DNA of 64,000 bases from Arthrobacter sp. SW1. Its GTDB lineage: Bacteria > Actinomycetota > Actinomycetes > Actinomycetales > Micrococcaceae. Shown here piece by piece: positions 8,344-16,304 of the stretch (position 1 is the stretch's first letter; each line of letters starts with the position of its first letter). The notes beneath the pieces are model-generated. The model searched no databases. It saw nothing but the letters and a program-made list of their open reading frames with translations, and had not been told where the DNA came from. The DNA lies in NCBI RefSeq assembly GCF_001766675.1, contig NZ_MJLT01000045.1:62001-126000 (forward strand), read 5' to 3'. Made by a program: the position numbers and the translations under genes.

Positions 8344-8359
8344 TTGATCACTTGATCAA
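8344..8359. promoter_or_regulatory. Operator between agmatine deiminase and TetR genes
   Basis: TTGATCA-CT-TGATCAA is a perfect 7-bp inverted repeat in the 68-base divergent gap. Read rightwards, TTGATC (8352) and TACTTT (8374) are spaced 16 bases as a promoter, putting transcription start next to the tetR start codon. The operator covers the -35, so repression by the adjacent TetR is likely. Confidence 0.75.
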
Positions 8360-8389
8360 TAATGCTGAAAAGTTACTTTAGACTGTTCT

Positions 8390-9025
8390 GTGATGTCAAG
8401 CACCACGCAGAAACGCGCCACCCGGAAGTCCCCCGCCGAACGCGCCGCCGAAATCACCGAAGCCGCCCGCGGAATCGCCCTGGAGCAGGGGCTTTCCGCC
8501 ATCACCTTGCGCAGTGTGGCCGCCCGGGTGGGCGTGGCCTCGGGCCTGGTGGCGCACTACCAGCCGAACGTGGATGCCTTGGTGGCGGGGACGTTCACGG
8601 CGATCGTCGCGGCCGAAACCGAGGAGGTGGCCGGGATGCTCGCCGCCCTGCCCGGACCCGTGGAGCGCCTGGCGTTCCTGCTGGACACCCTCATGGACGG
8701 CAGCCGCCTGGACGTCACGGCGGTGTGGGTGGAAGCGTGGACCCTCGGCCGTCGGAATGAGGCGCTCGCCGCCTGCGTCCGCGAACAGATGGACGCCTGG
8801 CAGGCCGTGCTGCAGCGGGTGGTGGAGGACGGTGTGGCGTCCGGCGATTTCGACGCTGATGACCCCGCCTCCCTCGCGTGGCAGGTCCTCGGCATGATTG
8901 ACGGCCTCACCGCCCAGTCCCTGGTCCGCTGGGGCGGCGTCAGCGACCGTGGCACGCACTTGGCGCGCGCCGTGGAAGGCATGGTGGGGGCGGCGCGGGG
9001 ATCGCTGCGGACGCCCTCCCGCTGA
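8390..9025 (+). CDS. TetR/AcrR family regulator (BetI-like)
   Basis: A 211-residue repressor with an N-terminal helix-turn-helix (residues 18-62, AARGIALEQGLSAITLRSVAARVGVASGLVAHYQPNVDAL) and a BetI-like C-terminal ligand domain. It is divergent from the agmatine deiminase-amidase operon and probably controls it through the TTGATCA palindrome. Starts GTG 8390 and ATG 8393 are adjacent; no Shine-Dalgarno precedes them, consistent with a leaderless transcript from the TTGATC/TACTTT promoter. A strong hairpin terminator follows at 9126. Confidence 0.87.
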   Translation: MMSSTTQKRATRKSPAERAAEITEAARGIALEQGLSAITLRSVAARVGVASGLVAHYQPNVDALVAGTFTAIVAAETEEVAGMLAALPGPVERLAFLLDTLMDGSRLDVTAVWVEAWTLGRRNEALAACVREQMDAWQAVLQRVVEDGVASGDFDADDPASLAWQVLGMIDGLTAQSLVRWGGVSDRGTHLARAVEGMVGAARGSLRTPSR

Positions 9026-9125
9026 GCGCACATGTCCGTCTGCCGCATCGAAGGATGGACGTAGCGGTGATATGTCCACTCCCGGGGCTTGACGGTGGAC
9101 ATGTCCTGTAGCCGCAGTAAACAGC

Positions 9126-9162
9126 AGCGGACGACGGCGGGTACCTCCCGCCGTCGTCCGCT
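9126..9162. terminator. Strong hairpin terminator (GACGACGGCGGG type)
   Basis: Perfect 16-base arms around a 5-base loop, followed by CGCTTTTA on the plus strand. It separates the convergent TetR (ends 9025) and reductase (ends 9178) genes. Its core is nearly identical to the hairpin at 23326. Confidence 0.9.
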
Positions 9163-9177
9163 CGCTTTTACCGGGTG

Positions 9178-9819
9178 TCAGACTGTCCGCGTCGCCTTGG
9201 CGAGGTTCGCCTCCAGTTCCGCGGCGTCCTGCCGGATGACGTAGGCCGGGCGGTCCCGCTCCACGCGCCAACTCTCGGAGAGCGGGCCGATGTTCACGGT
9301 GTCGAAACCGAATTCGTCGTAGAGCCGGGTGACCAGGTCGCTGGCTTCGTCGAAGTCGCTGGCGGTGGCCAAGGCGCGGCGGCCCGGGGTCCCGGCGGGC
9401 GTACCGTCCGTGGTGATGTCGGCGGCCATGATGTGGTTGAAGCCTTTGGCCACCTTGGACTCGGTGAGGTGCTCCTGCACCAGCCCGGAGGTGGTGGCCT
9501 CGCCGGCGTCGAGTGCCGGGAAGCGGCCGTCGCGCTCCCAGTAGTAGTTGTTGGTGTCGATGACCACCTTGCCGGCCAGCGGTTCCGCCGGGAGCTCCCG
9601 GTAGTTCTTCAGCGGGACGGTCACGACGGCGAAATCGCCTGCCGCTGCCGCCTCCGCCGGGGTTGCGGCCCGGGCCTTGGGGCCCAGTTCCGCTACGAGC
9701 TCCGTGAGCGTTTCCGGCCCGCGCGAGTTGCTGATGACTACCTCGTAGCCAAGCTCCACGGCCTTGCGTGCCACCTGGCTGCCGATGTGTCCAGCACCGA
9801 TGATTCCGATTGTCGTCAT
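9178..9819 (-). CDS. NAD(P)-binding protein, F420-dependent NADP reductase-like
   Basis: A 213-residue Rossmann protein. GIIGAGHIGSQVARKAVELGYEVVISNSRGPETL (residues 4-37) is the dinucleotide-binding motif, with the SNSRG loop typical of NADP(H) binding. The central DTNNYYWERDG and the C-terminal region resemble the NADPH-dependent F420 reductase/NADP oxidoreductase coenzyme F420 family. It could instead be a general NADP-linked oxidoreductase, since no F420 gene is adjacent. Monocistronic by appearance. Confidence 0.8.
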   Translation of the reverse strand: MTTIGIIGAGHIGSQVARKAVELGYEVVISNSRGPETLTELVAELGPKARAATPAEAAAAGDFAVVTVPLKNYRELPAEPLAGKVVIDTNNYYWERDGRFPALDAGEATTSGLVQEHLTESKVAKGFNHIMAADITTDGTPAGTPGRRALATASDFDEASDLVTRLYDEFGFDTVNIGPLSESWRVERDRPAYVIRQDAAELEANLAKATRTV

Positions 9820-9917
9820 GTACCGGGCAACCGGCGCCGGCCGCAGGGCATTCCGGATGTTACGGGATATTTCGTCCGACGCCGGATATTAGCGGGCGCC
9901 GCCTAGTTCTTGGAAGC

Positions 9918-11210
9918 CTAGTTCGCGGACGCCTGGTTCTTCGACGCGGTGCTCGGGCTGAGGACGGCGTGGAAGTGGCTGCGGGACATCTCGCCGAATT
10001 CGTAAGCGGTTTCGGCGTGCTCGGAGAGATCCACACCGACGGTCTCGGCTTCGTGGCTGACGCGGAAGCCCATCACTTTGTTGATGGCCAGGCCGATCGC
10101 TGCGGTCATGCCTGCGGACACCACCACGGTGATGATGACGGCCACGGTCTGGGCCGTGAGCTGGCCGAAGCCGCCGCCGTAGAAAAGGCCGCCGCCCACA
10201 CCGTCCACGGGAAGGGCGATGAAACCAAGGGCCAAGGTGCCGATCAGGCCGGCGCCCAGGTGCACGCCCACAACGTCCAGCGAGTCGTCGAAGCCGAACT
10301 TGTACTTCAGGTCCACGAACACCGCGCAGGCGGCACCGGCCACCAGGCCCAGGCCGAGGGCGGCCGCCGGGCTGATGTTCGCGCAGGACGGGGTGATGGC
10401 CACGAGGCCCGCGACGACGCCGGATGCCGCCCCCAGCGACGTGGGGTGGCCGTGGCGGACCTTCTCGGTGACGAGCCAGCCGATCATGGCGGCGCACGGT
10501 GCCAGCATGGTGTTGACCCAGATCAGTCCGGCCTGTTCCGCAGTGGTGGCGGCGCCGCCGTTGAAGCCGAACCAGCCGAACCACAGCAGGGCCGCGCCGA
10601 GCATGATGAAGGGGATATTGTGCGGGCGGTGGCCGGGGTCCTTGCCGAAGCCGTGGCGCTTGCCGAGGATCAGGGCCAGGACGAAGGCCGCGGTACCGGA
10701 GCTGATCTCCACCACCGTGCCGCCGGCGAAGTCGATCACCTGGCCGAACACCGCGGTGAGGGCGCCGCCGGCGCTCATCAGGCCGCCGCCCCACACCATG
10801 TAGGCGAGCGGGCAGTACACCAGGGTGACCCAGACGGGAACGAAGACCGCCCAGGCGCTGAACTTGGCGCGGTCCGCAATGGCGCCGCTGATCAGGGCGA
10901 CAGTGATGATGGCAAAGGTGGCGCTGTAGCCCACCTTGATGAGGTCCGGGGAGAATGTGAGGTCACTGAGCCCGAAGTGCGCGAAGGGATTGCCGAAGAG
11001 GCCGAGGAAGCCTTCGCCGCCGATCATCGAATAGCCCCACAGCGCCCAGACCGCACCGACGATCGCCGCGGACAGGAAGCTCATCATGATCATGTTGAGG
11101 GAGGACTTGGCGCGGGTCATGCCGCCGTAGAAGAGGCCGAGGGCCGGGGTCATCATGAGGGTGAGGGCTGCTGCCACCATCATCCAAATATGTTCCGCAG
11201 TGATATGCAC
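9918..11210 (-). CDS. amt: Ammonium transporter
   Basis: A 430-residue Amt/MEP/Rh channel that moves ammonium across the cytoplasmic membrane. It has about eleven hydrophobic segments with recognisable family stretches (LFYGGMTRAKSSLNMIMMS near the start; DFAGGTVVEISSG; GAASGVVAGLVAITPSC with the pore-lining His region GVHLGAG). The start is GTG with AAGG 8 bases upstream. No glnK follows, unlike the common amtB-glnK pair. The upstream leader has GTTTC repeats that resemble a GlnR-type nitrogen operator. Confidence 0.93.
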   Translation of the reverse strand: MHITAEHIWMMVAAALTLMMTPALGLFYGGMTRAKSSLNMIMMSFLSAAIVGAVWALWGYSMIGGEGFLGLFGNPFAHFGLSDLTFSPDLIKVGYSATFAIITVALISGAIADRAKFSAWAVFVPVWVTLVYCPLAYMVWGGGLMSAGGALTAVFGQVIDFAGGTVVEISSGTAAFVLALILGKRHGFGKDPGHRPHNIPFIMLGAALLWFGWFGFNGGAATTAEQAGLIWVNTMLAPCAAMIGWLVTEKVRHGHPTSLGAASGVVAGLVAITPSCANISPAAALGLGLVAGAACAVFVDLKYKFGFDDSLDVVGVHLGAGLIGTLALGFIALPVDGVGGGLFYGGGFGQLTAQTVAVIITVVVSAGMTAAIGLAINKVMGFRVSHEAETVGVDLSEHAETAYEFGEMSRSHFHAVLSPSTASKNQASAN

Positions 11211-11530
11211 GTGCGTATCCCTTCTCCGTCAGAAGTCCGTCCGGGGGAGGCGTTCCCTCCCGCTGCTTTTCCCCGGATTCAATGGTTCAGGGCTTGTGTT
11301 TCAGGAAATGCGGGGAAAAATTGCGCCAGCGTTACAGAAATCCGGCCTGCGTGAAGAGCGGATGACGCCGATGTTTCCGTCATGTTTCAAAGTTCTTTTC
11401 GACGCCGTTTCGCCGGGTTGCCGAGCCTGACGTTTCCCCCGTGTAAACCCCGGCTCACCCGGGCTTCCGCCTCTGGCGCAGCGTACCCAGCCCTCTGGCG
11501 CGGCGTGCGGGACGGGCGCAGACTTGCTGT
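11211..11530. promoter_or_regulatory. Divergent leader of amt and the glutamine amidotransferase gene
   Basis: No gene in 320 bases. GTTTC occurs at 11298-11302, 11373-11377 and 11384-11388, the last two separated by exactly 6 bases; read towards amt this is GAAAC-N6-GAAAC, and GTTAC is at 11331. That spacing resembles actinobacterial GlnR sites (5-base half-sites at 11-base intervals). The assignment is tentative. Confidence 0.4.
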
Positions 11531-12262
11531 GTGAAGCCGTTCCTGTTGCTCGCCTCCCGCGCCGAAGACGTCGCCGCCGAGGAGGAATACCGTTCCTACC
11601 TGCGTTTCGGCGGTCTGGATGAAGCCCAACTGAGACGCGTCCGCCTGGAGGCCGCGCCGCTGCCGGAGCTGGACCTGGCGGACTATTCGGGCGTCATAGT
11701 GGGCGGCAGTCCCTTCACGTCCAGCGACCCCGAGGAGCAGAAAAGCGATGCGCAGCGCCGCGTTGAACGCGAGTTGGCGGGCCTGCTGGACCGGATCGTG
11801 GAATTGGACTTCCCGTTCCTCGGTGCCTGCTACGGGGTGGGCACGCTGGGCCGGCACCAGGGCGCCGTCATCGACCGCACCTACGGGGAGGGTCTGGGTG
11901 CGGTGACCATCAAGCTCACCGCTGACGGCCTGCAGGATCCGCTGCTCGTGGGCCTGAGCGAACGGTTCGCCGCCTTCGTCGGCCACAAGGAAGCCTGCAC
12001 GGTGCTGCCCGGCCATGCCGTGCTGCTGGCCGGTTCGGCCACGTGCCCGGTGCAGATGTTCAGGATCAAACGGAACCTGTACGCCACCCAGTTCCACCCG
12101 GAGCTCGACGTCGACGGGCTGGCGTTGCGGATCAATACGTACCGGCACGCGGGGTACTTTCCGCCGGACGACGCCAGCCGCCTGATCGCCGAGGCCCGGA
12201 AGCAGGCGGTGACCGAACCGATGAAGATCCTGCGGAACTTCGTGCAGCGCTACGCCGCCTGA
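11531..12262 (+). CDS. Class I glutamine amidotransferase (GMP synthase-like)
   Basis: A stand-alone GATase1 domain of 243 residues. The nucleophile Cys is in FLGACYGVG (about residue 98) and the His-x-Glu pair in ATQFHPEL (about 190). Such solitary proteins supply ammonia from glutamine to an unidentified partner or hydrolyse gamma-glutamyl compounds, as in PuuD relatives. The start is GTG. It overlaps the 3' end of the convergent MFS gene by 13 bases. It should not be read as GuaA, which would need a synthetase domain. Confidence 0.85.
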   Translation: MKPFLLLASRAEDVAAEEEYRSYLRFGGLDEAQLRRVRLEAAPLPELDLADYSGVIVGGSPFTSSDPEEQKSDAQRRVERELAGLLDRIVELDFPFLGACYGVGTLGRHQGAVIDRTYGEGLGAVTIKLTADGLQDPLLVGLSERFAAFVGHKEACTVLPGHAVLLAGSATCPVQMFRIKRNLYATQFHPELDVDGLALRINTYRHAGYFPPDDASRLIAEARKQAVTEPMKILRNFVQRYAA

Positions 12263-13494
12263 CGCACCAGCAGCCGGCGCATCGCGAGGAGTCCGAGCAC
12301 CGGCCCCGGGACCAAAAGCCACACCGCATTCACGCCCCACACAGTCATGGCTTGCTGCAGCACCACAATGCTCACCACGGTCAGGAGGAAGCCGGCGCTG
12401 TTCTGCGTGGTCAGTGCCGTGCCCACCATTCCCGGTGGAACGTAGCCGGCAGTCATGGAGGAAAACTGCGGCGAATCCGCGACGACGAAGAATCCCCAGA
12501 GCGCCAGGGCCGCCATCTTCAGGGCATCCGCCTCTGCCGGGAGCAGGGGATACAGCAGGCAGATTGCCCCGGAGGAGGCAAGGGCCGCGGCGGCGACGGC
12601 TTCGCTGCCGAACCGCCTGCTCAGCGTTCCGCCAAGAACGCAGCCCAGGCTGCCTGCCGCAATGACGACGGCGCTCAGCGCGGCGACCCCGCCGACGTCG
12701 TCCGGCCGGGAAGCGATGTCCGCGCACAGCCGGGGGACGACGCTCCAGAACGCGTAAAGCTCCCACATGTGCCCGAGGTAGCCGCCGCAGGAGGCCCGGA
12801 AGGCGGGCAGCCCGATGAGGGTCCGGATGGCCGCCGGGCCAGGCACTGTCGAACCCCGCACCGTCGAACCCTGCACCGTCGAACCCTGCACAGCAGATCC
12901 GACCGCCACCCGCACATGCCCGGCCTGGATCAGCAGGATCAGCACGGCCCCGGCCACGGCCAGCACCGAGGCGCCCAGGATGACGGACTGCCACGGCAGG
13001 GACGCGCCCGCGGCCCGGAGGATGTGCGGCATCGCGGTGCCCAGCGTCAGCATGGCCACCAGCCAACCCAGGGCCCATCCGGAGCCGCCGCCCACACGCT
13101 GCACGATCATCTTCATGCCCATCGGATAGATCCCGGCCAGGGCCACCCCGACGCCGAATCGCGCCACCCACGCCAGGGCGAACGCCGGCTCCGCCCAGGT
13201 CCAGAAGGAATTCAAGGCGGCGCCGGCCAGGCTGCTGACGGCGAAAATGCGCTCGGGCGGAAAACGGTCTGCCGCGCCGCTCAGCGCGGAAGCCAGGGTC
13301 CCGGCAATGAAGCCAAGCTGCGTGGCGGCCAGCAACCAGCCGAAGCCGCCGGGGGTCAGGTCCAGCCAGGCCGACAGGTCTTCGGCAGCCCCGCTCGGGC
13401 TGAACCACAACGACGTGCCGAGCCACTGCGCCAGTACGATCGCCGCCACGGCGAAGCCCGCGCCACGCCCGGCTCCGGACACCACGGAACTCAT
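12250..13494 (-). CDS. MFS transporter
   Basis: A 414-residue, 12-segment major facilitator with the motif-A-like loop shortened after segment 2 (GAADRFPPER). The central cytoplasmic loop between segments 6 and 7 carries a 15-base tandem repeat (12844-12888) that encodes GSTVQ-GSTVR-GSTVP. Its ATG overlaps the stop of the upstream 104-residue protein gene (ATGA), so the two are translationally coupled; that gene in turn follows the SulP-carbonic anhydrase gene by 17 bases. The substrate is unknown; the family resembles NNP/CynX-type and drug exporters. Confidence 0.85.
   Translation of the reverse strand: MSSVVSGAGRGAGFAVAAIVLAQWLGTSLWFSPSGAAEDLSAWLDLTPGGFGWLLAATQLGFIAGTLASALSGAADRFPPERIFAVSSLAGAALNSFWTWAEPAFALAWVARFGVGVALAGIYPMGMKMIVQRVGGGSGWALGWLVAMLTLGTAMPHILRAAGASLPWQSVILGASVLAVAGAVLILLIQAGHVRVAVGSAVQGSTVQGSTVRGSTVPGPAAIRTLIGLPAFRASCGGYLGHMWELYAFWSVVPRLCADIASRPDDVGGVAALSAVVIAAGSLGCVLGGTLSRRFGSEAVAAAALASSGAICLLYPLLPAEADALKMAALALWGFFVVADSPQFSSMTAGYVPPGMVGTALTTQNSAGFLLTVVSIVVLQQAMTVWGVNAVWLLVPGPVLGLLAMRRLLVRQAA
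12844..12888. repeat. 15-bp tandem repeat inside MFS gene
   Basis: Three units of CACYGTCGAACCCYG, in phase with the codons and lying in the central loop. A related 15-bp unit occurs at 27910 in the histidine kinase gene. Confidence 0.85.
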
Positions 13495-13805
13495 GCGGCG
13501 CCGCCGTCGAGCATCCGCCCTATCTTCAGTTCCATGCCGCCGCCGGACGTCCGTTCGGCCGTCACTGTCCAGGTCTTTTCAGGGATGACCGTCCCCGATG
13601 CCGTCCGGTAGCGCGCCACGTCCAGGGCCGCTCCGCGGTCGGAGGCCGCAAGCAGGAGTTCCGCCGTCGTGAGCGAACCGTCCGCGAAATGCAGGCGCAG
13701 GCCCAGCGGCTCCAGGGCGCCCGTGAAACCGGACATGTCCACCCGGACACGGGCACCCCGGAACAAATGGCTGTGCGAGGCGAAGGCGTCGTACGTGGTG
13801 CTCAT
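13491..13805 (-). CDS. Small uncharacterised protein, possible DUF-type beta-rich protein
   Basis: A 104-residue soluble protein with no recognised motif, encoded between the SulP fusion (17-base gap) and the MFS gene (4-base ATGA overlap). The spacing strongly suggests a three-gene transcript. The composition predicts beta strands (RVRVDMSGFTGALEPLGLRLHFADGSL, then TVTAERTSGGGMELKIGRML). No signal peptide or membrane segment. Function unknown. Confidence 0.7.
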   Translation of the reverse strand: MSTTYDAFASHSHLFRGARVRVDMSGFTGALEPLGLRLHFADGSLTTAELLLAASDRGAALDVARYRTASGTVIPEKTWTVTAERTSGGGMELKIGRMLDGGAA

Positions 13806-13822
13806 CTGCCATTCATAGCAGT

Positions 13823-16105
13823 TCAGCCGACCGCCATGCTTGGGTCCAGCTGCTCGATACCCTCCGGGGTTACCAGCACAACGCGGGCCGTGCGGATGTC
13901 GTAGAACAAGCCGGTGGCCTGGAGCCGGCCGGAAGCGAGTGCCGGCCCGGTCACGGGATGTTCTTCCAGCTTCCGGAGCTGCACGGCCACGTTCACCATG
14001 CTGAGCTGGTCGAGGCGACTGTAGCCTGCGGCTTCGGCAGCCAGGGCCACGGGGTGGCCGGCCAACAAGGCACGGTAGCTCGGACGGGAATGCTCCAGCC
14101 AGGTATTGAAGCCGGCACCCAAGGCTGCGTTGCCGGCTCCTTCTGCGTCCGCCAGGACCGCCTTCATCGCCCCGCAGTTGGAGTGGCCGCACACCACGAT
14201 CGAGTCCACGGACAGGCCCTTGACGGCGAAGGACAGCGTGGAATCGATGGACGCATCATGGCCGTCCTTGCAAACCACGTTGCCGATGTTCCGGAGCGTC
14301 AACAGGTCGCCGGGACCGCTGCTGGTGATGAGGTTGGGGTTCACCCGGGAGTCCACGCAGGCCACGAACAGGGTGTCCGGGTTCTGCGAGTCGGCCAGGT
14401 CCTGGACCAGCGGGCGGACCTTGTCCGCATAGCGCCGGTGGTACTTGTCGATTCCGAGAAGGATCGAGCGCAGCGGTAGTTGCCGGCCGTCGTCGTCTCC
14501 GGCATGGCCGGCGTCCTGCACGGCCGCGGCCTGCCAGGAATTCCGGGGCGGCAGCGGAAACTCGCGCGGATCCTGCCGCTGCGGCGTAGTGTTTTCGGCA
14601 TCGCTGAACGCAGTGGTGCCGTGTTCTTCGATGGTCACGGACGCGCCGGAACTCCGGTGCTGGGACCGCCAGGCGAGCAGGGCCTCGCGGAAGGCGTGGT
14701 CGAGGTAGTCGGCATTCAGCTCGAGTACCACATCCACGCCGGCGGGCACGGAATGGAGAACCCGGTTGAGGCGTGGCAAGGCGAAGAAGCTGCAGGATCC
14801 GGCGATGGTGACGCGCCATGGATGATGTGCGGCCGAGGGCTGGTGCGCGTGGATCTGCGCCCGGAGCACCCGCCACAGTACGCACAGGGCAGCCAGCACC
14901 AGGCCGATGATGACGCCTTCGAGCAGGTTGAGGAACACGACGCAGCCCAGGGTGACCACGTAGACCAAGAGGTCGCCGGTGCGGCGGCTGGTCCGGATAT
15001 CGGCCACCTTGATGAGTTTCGCACCGATCACCAAGAGAAGGCCGGCCAGCACCGCCAATGGAATGAGCTGGATCAGGCCGGCGAACAAGGCAGAGAAGAC
15101 CAGCACCCAGACGCCGTGCAGGATCGCAGAAGCCCGGCTAGCAGCACCGGCTTCCACGTTCGTGGCACTGCGGACGATCACGCCCGTCACGGGGAGGCCA
15201 CCCAGCATGCCGGACACCATGTTGGCGGAGCCTTGGCCCACGAGTTCGCGGTTGAGCTGGGTGCGCGCCCCCGAGTGCATCTTGTCCACGGCCACGGCGG
15301 ACAGCAGTGACTCGATGCTCGCAATCAGTGCCACGGTGAGCACGGCCATGGCGGCGGCCCGCCAGTTGCCGTCCGGCAGGCTCGGCAGCGCGACGGCGTC
15401 GAACAGGGAACCGCTGAAGCTGATCCGTTCCACTGCCGGCGCCACCGCCACGGACAATGCGGTGACCAGGACCACGGCGGCCAGCGGACCGGGCACTTTC
15501 CGCACCGCCGGGGGCAGGAACTTCCAGGCGAGGAGGATCGCCACGACAGCAAGGCCCAGCAGTGCCGAATGCAGTTCCACGTTGGTGATGGCAGCGGGGA
15601 GCGCGGCGAGGTTCTCCACCGCGGAACCGGCGGCCCGGCCGCCCAGGAGTACATGCAACTGCTGGAGGATGATCGTGATGCCGATTCCTGCCAGCATTGC
15701 CTTTACCACCACGGGGGAGACGGCCAGTGCGGCGCGTCCCACTCGGCTGATGCCCAGGAGCAATTGCACGACGCCGGCGCCCACCGTGATCGCGCAGGTG
15801 ACCTGCCAGCCGAACTCCTCGACCAGGCCGGCGACTACCACTGTCAGCCCGGCGGCGGGGCCACTCACCTGCAGGGGCGAGCCGCCCAGGCTGCCGACGA
15901 CGATGCCTCCGACGGCCGCTGCGATGAGGCCCGCCATGACCGGTGCCCCGGAAGCGGCAGCGATGCCGAGGGACAGGGGCAGGGCTACCAGGAAGACAAC
16001 GAGCGATGCCGGGAGGTCGGCACCGAGAGTGTTAAGGAACGGGAACTTGCGGGGCGGGCTGTGGGCGTCGTTGGGGACCGCGGCCGAAGCTGATGAATGT
16101 GGCAT
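13823..16105 (-). CDS. SulP transporter fused to beta-carbonic anhydrase
   Basis: A 760-residue fusion. Residues 20-430 form a SulP anion transporter (PLSLGIAAASGAPVMAGL, then many membrane segments), residues about 445-500 a short STAS-like remnant, and residues 540-755 a beta-class carbonic anhydrase. All zinc and active-site residues are present: Cys583, Asp585, Arg587 (CVDSR), His641 and Cys644 (GHSNCGAMKA). The design suggests bicarbonate import coupled to CO2/bicarbonate interconversion at the inner membrane face. AAGGAG lies 5 bases before the ATG. The SulP-carbonic anhydrase architecture is known in bacteria; transport specificity is inferred. Confidence 0.92.
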   Translation of the reverse strand: MPHSSASAAVPNDAHSPPRKFPFLNTLGADLPASLVVFLVALPLSLGIAAASGAPVMAGLIAAAVGGIVVGSLGGSPLQVSGPAAGLTVVVAGLVEEFGWQVTCAITVGAGVVQLLLGISRVGRAALAVSPVVVKAMLAGIGITIILQQLHVLLGGRAAGSAVENLAALPAAITNVELHSALLGLAVVAILLAWKFLPPAVRKVPGPLAAVVLVTALSVAVAPAVERISFSGSLFDAVALPSLPDGNWRAAAMAVLTVALIASIESLLSAVAVDKMHSGARTQLNRELVGQGSANMVSGMLGGLPVTGVIVRSATNVEAGAASRASAILHGVWVLVFSALFAGLIQLIPLAVLAGLLLVIGAKLIKVADIRTSRRTGDLLVYVVTLGCVVFLNLLEGVIIGLVLAALCVLWRVLRAQIHAHQPSAAHHPWRVTIAGSCSFFALPRLNRVLHSVPAGVDVVLELNADYLDHAFREALLAWRSQHRSSGASVTIEEHGTTAFSDAENTTPQRQDPREFPLPPRNSWQAAAVQDAGHAGDDDGRQLPLRSILLGIDKYHRRYADKVRPLVQDLADSQNPDTLFVACVDSRVNPNLITSSGPGDLLTLRNIGNVVCKDGHDASIDSTLSFAVKGLSVDSIVVCGHSNCGAMKAVLADAEGAGNAALGAGFNTWLEHSRPSYRALLAGHPVALAAEAAGYSRLDQLSMVNVAVQLRKLEEHPVTGPALASGRLQATGLFYDIRTARVVLVTPEGIEQLDPSMAVG

Positions 16106-16251
16106 GGTTCTCCTTGGTTCGGGAATGCGTTCCGTTTAAGCCAAGGGAATTTCCGCAGATAGTGACAACAAAGTGTGATTCTTATGACAAAACTTGTGAA
16201 TATGACTGTAGCGCGGCGTTAAAGAGGAACCGCTGCCCCGCTCCGCGCGTT

Positions 16252-16290
16252 GGAGGGCAGGTGCGCAGGGATGCGGCGCACCTGCCCTCC
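16252..16290. terminator. Hairpin terminator after phoD
   Basis: Perfect 15-base arms (GGAGGGCAGGTGCGC and its complement) around a 9-base loop, 15 bases past the phoD stop and before the SulP promoter region. There is no clear U-tract. Confidence 0.8.
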
Positions 16291-16304
16291 GCCATCAGCC
16301 CGGA

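Noticed and set aside
9175-11354. Long plus-strand open frames opposite the reductase and amt genes
   Set aside because: High GC leaves antisense frames open; residues are rich in His, Gly and Arg with no motifs.
11531-12262. Annotating this gene as GMP synthase
   Set aside because: Only the glutaminase domain is present; there is no ATP pyrophosphatase domain.
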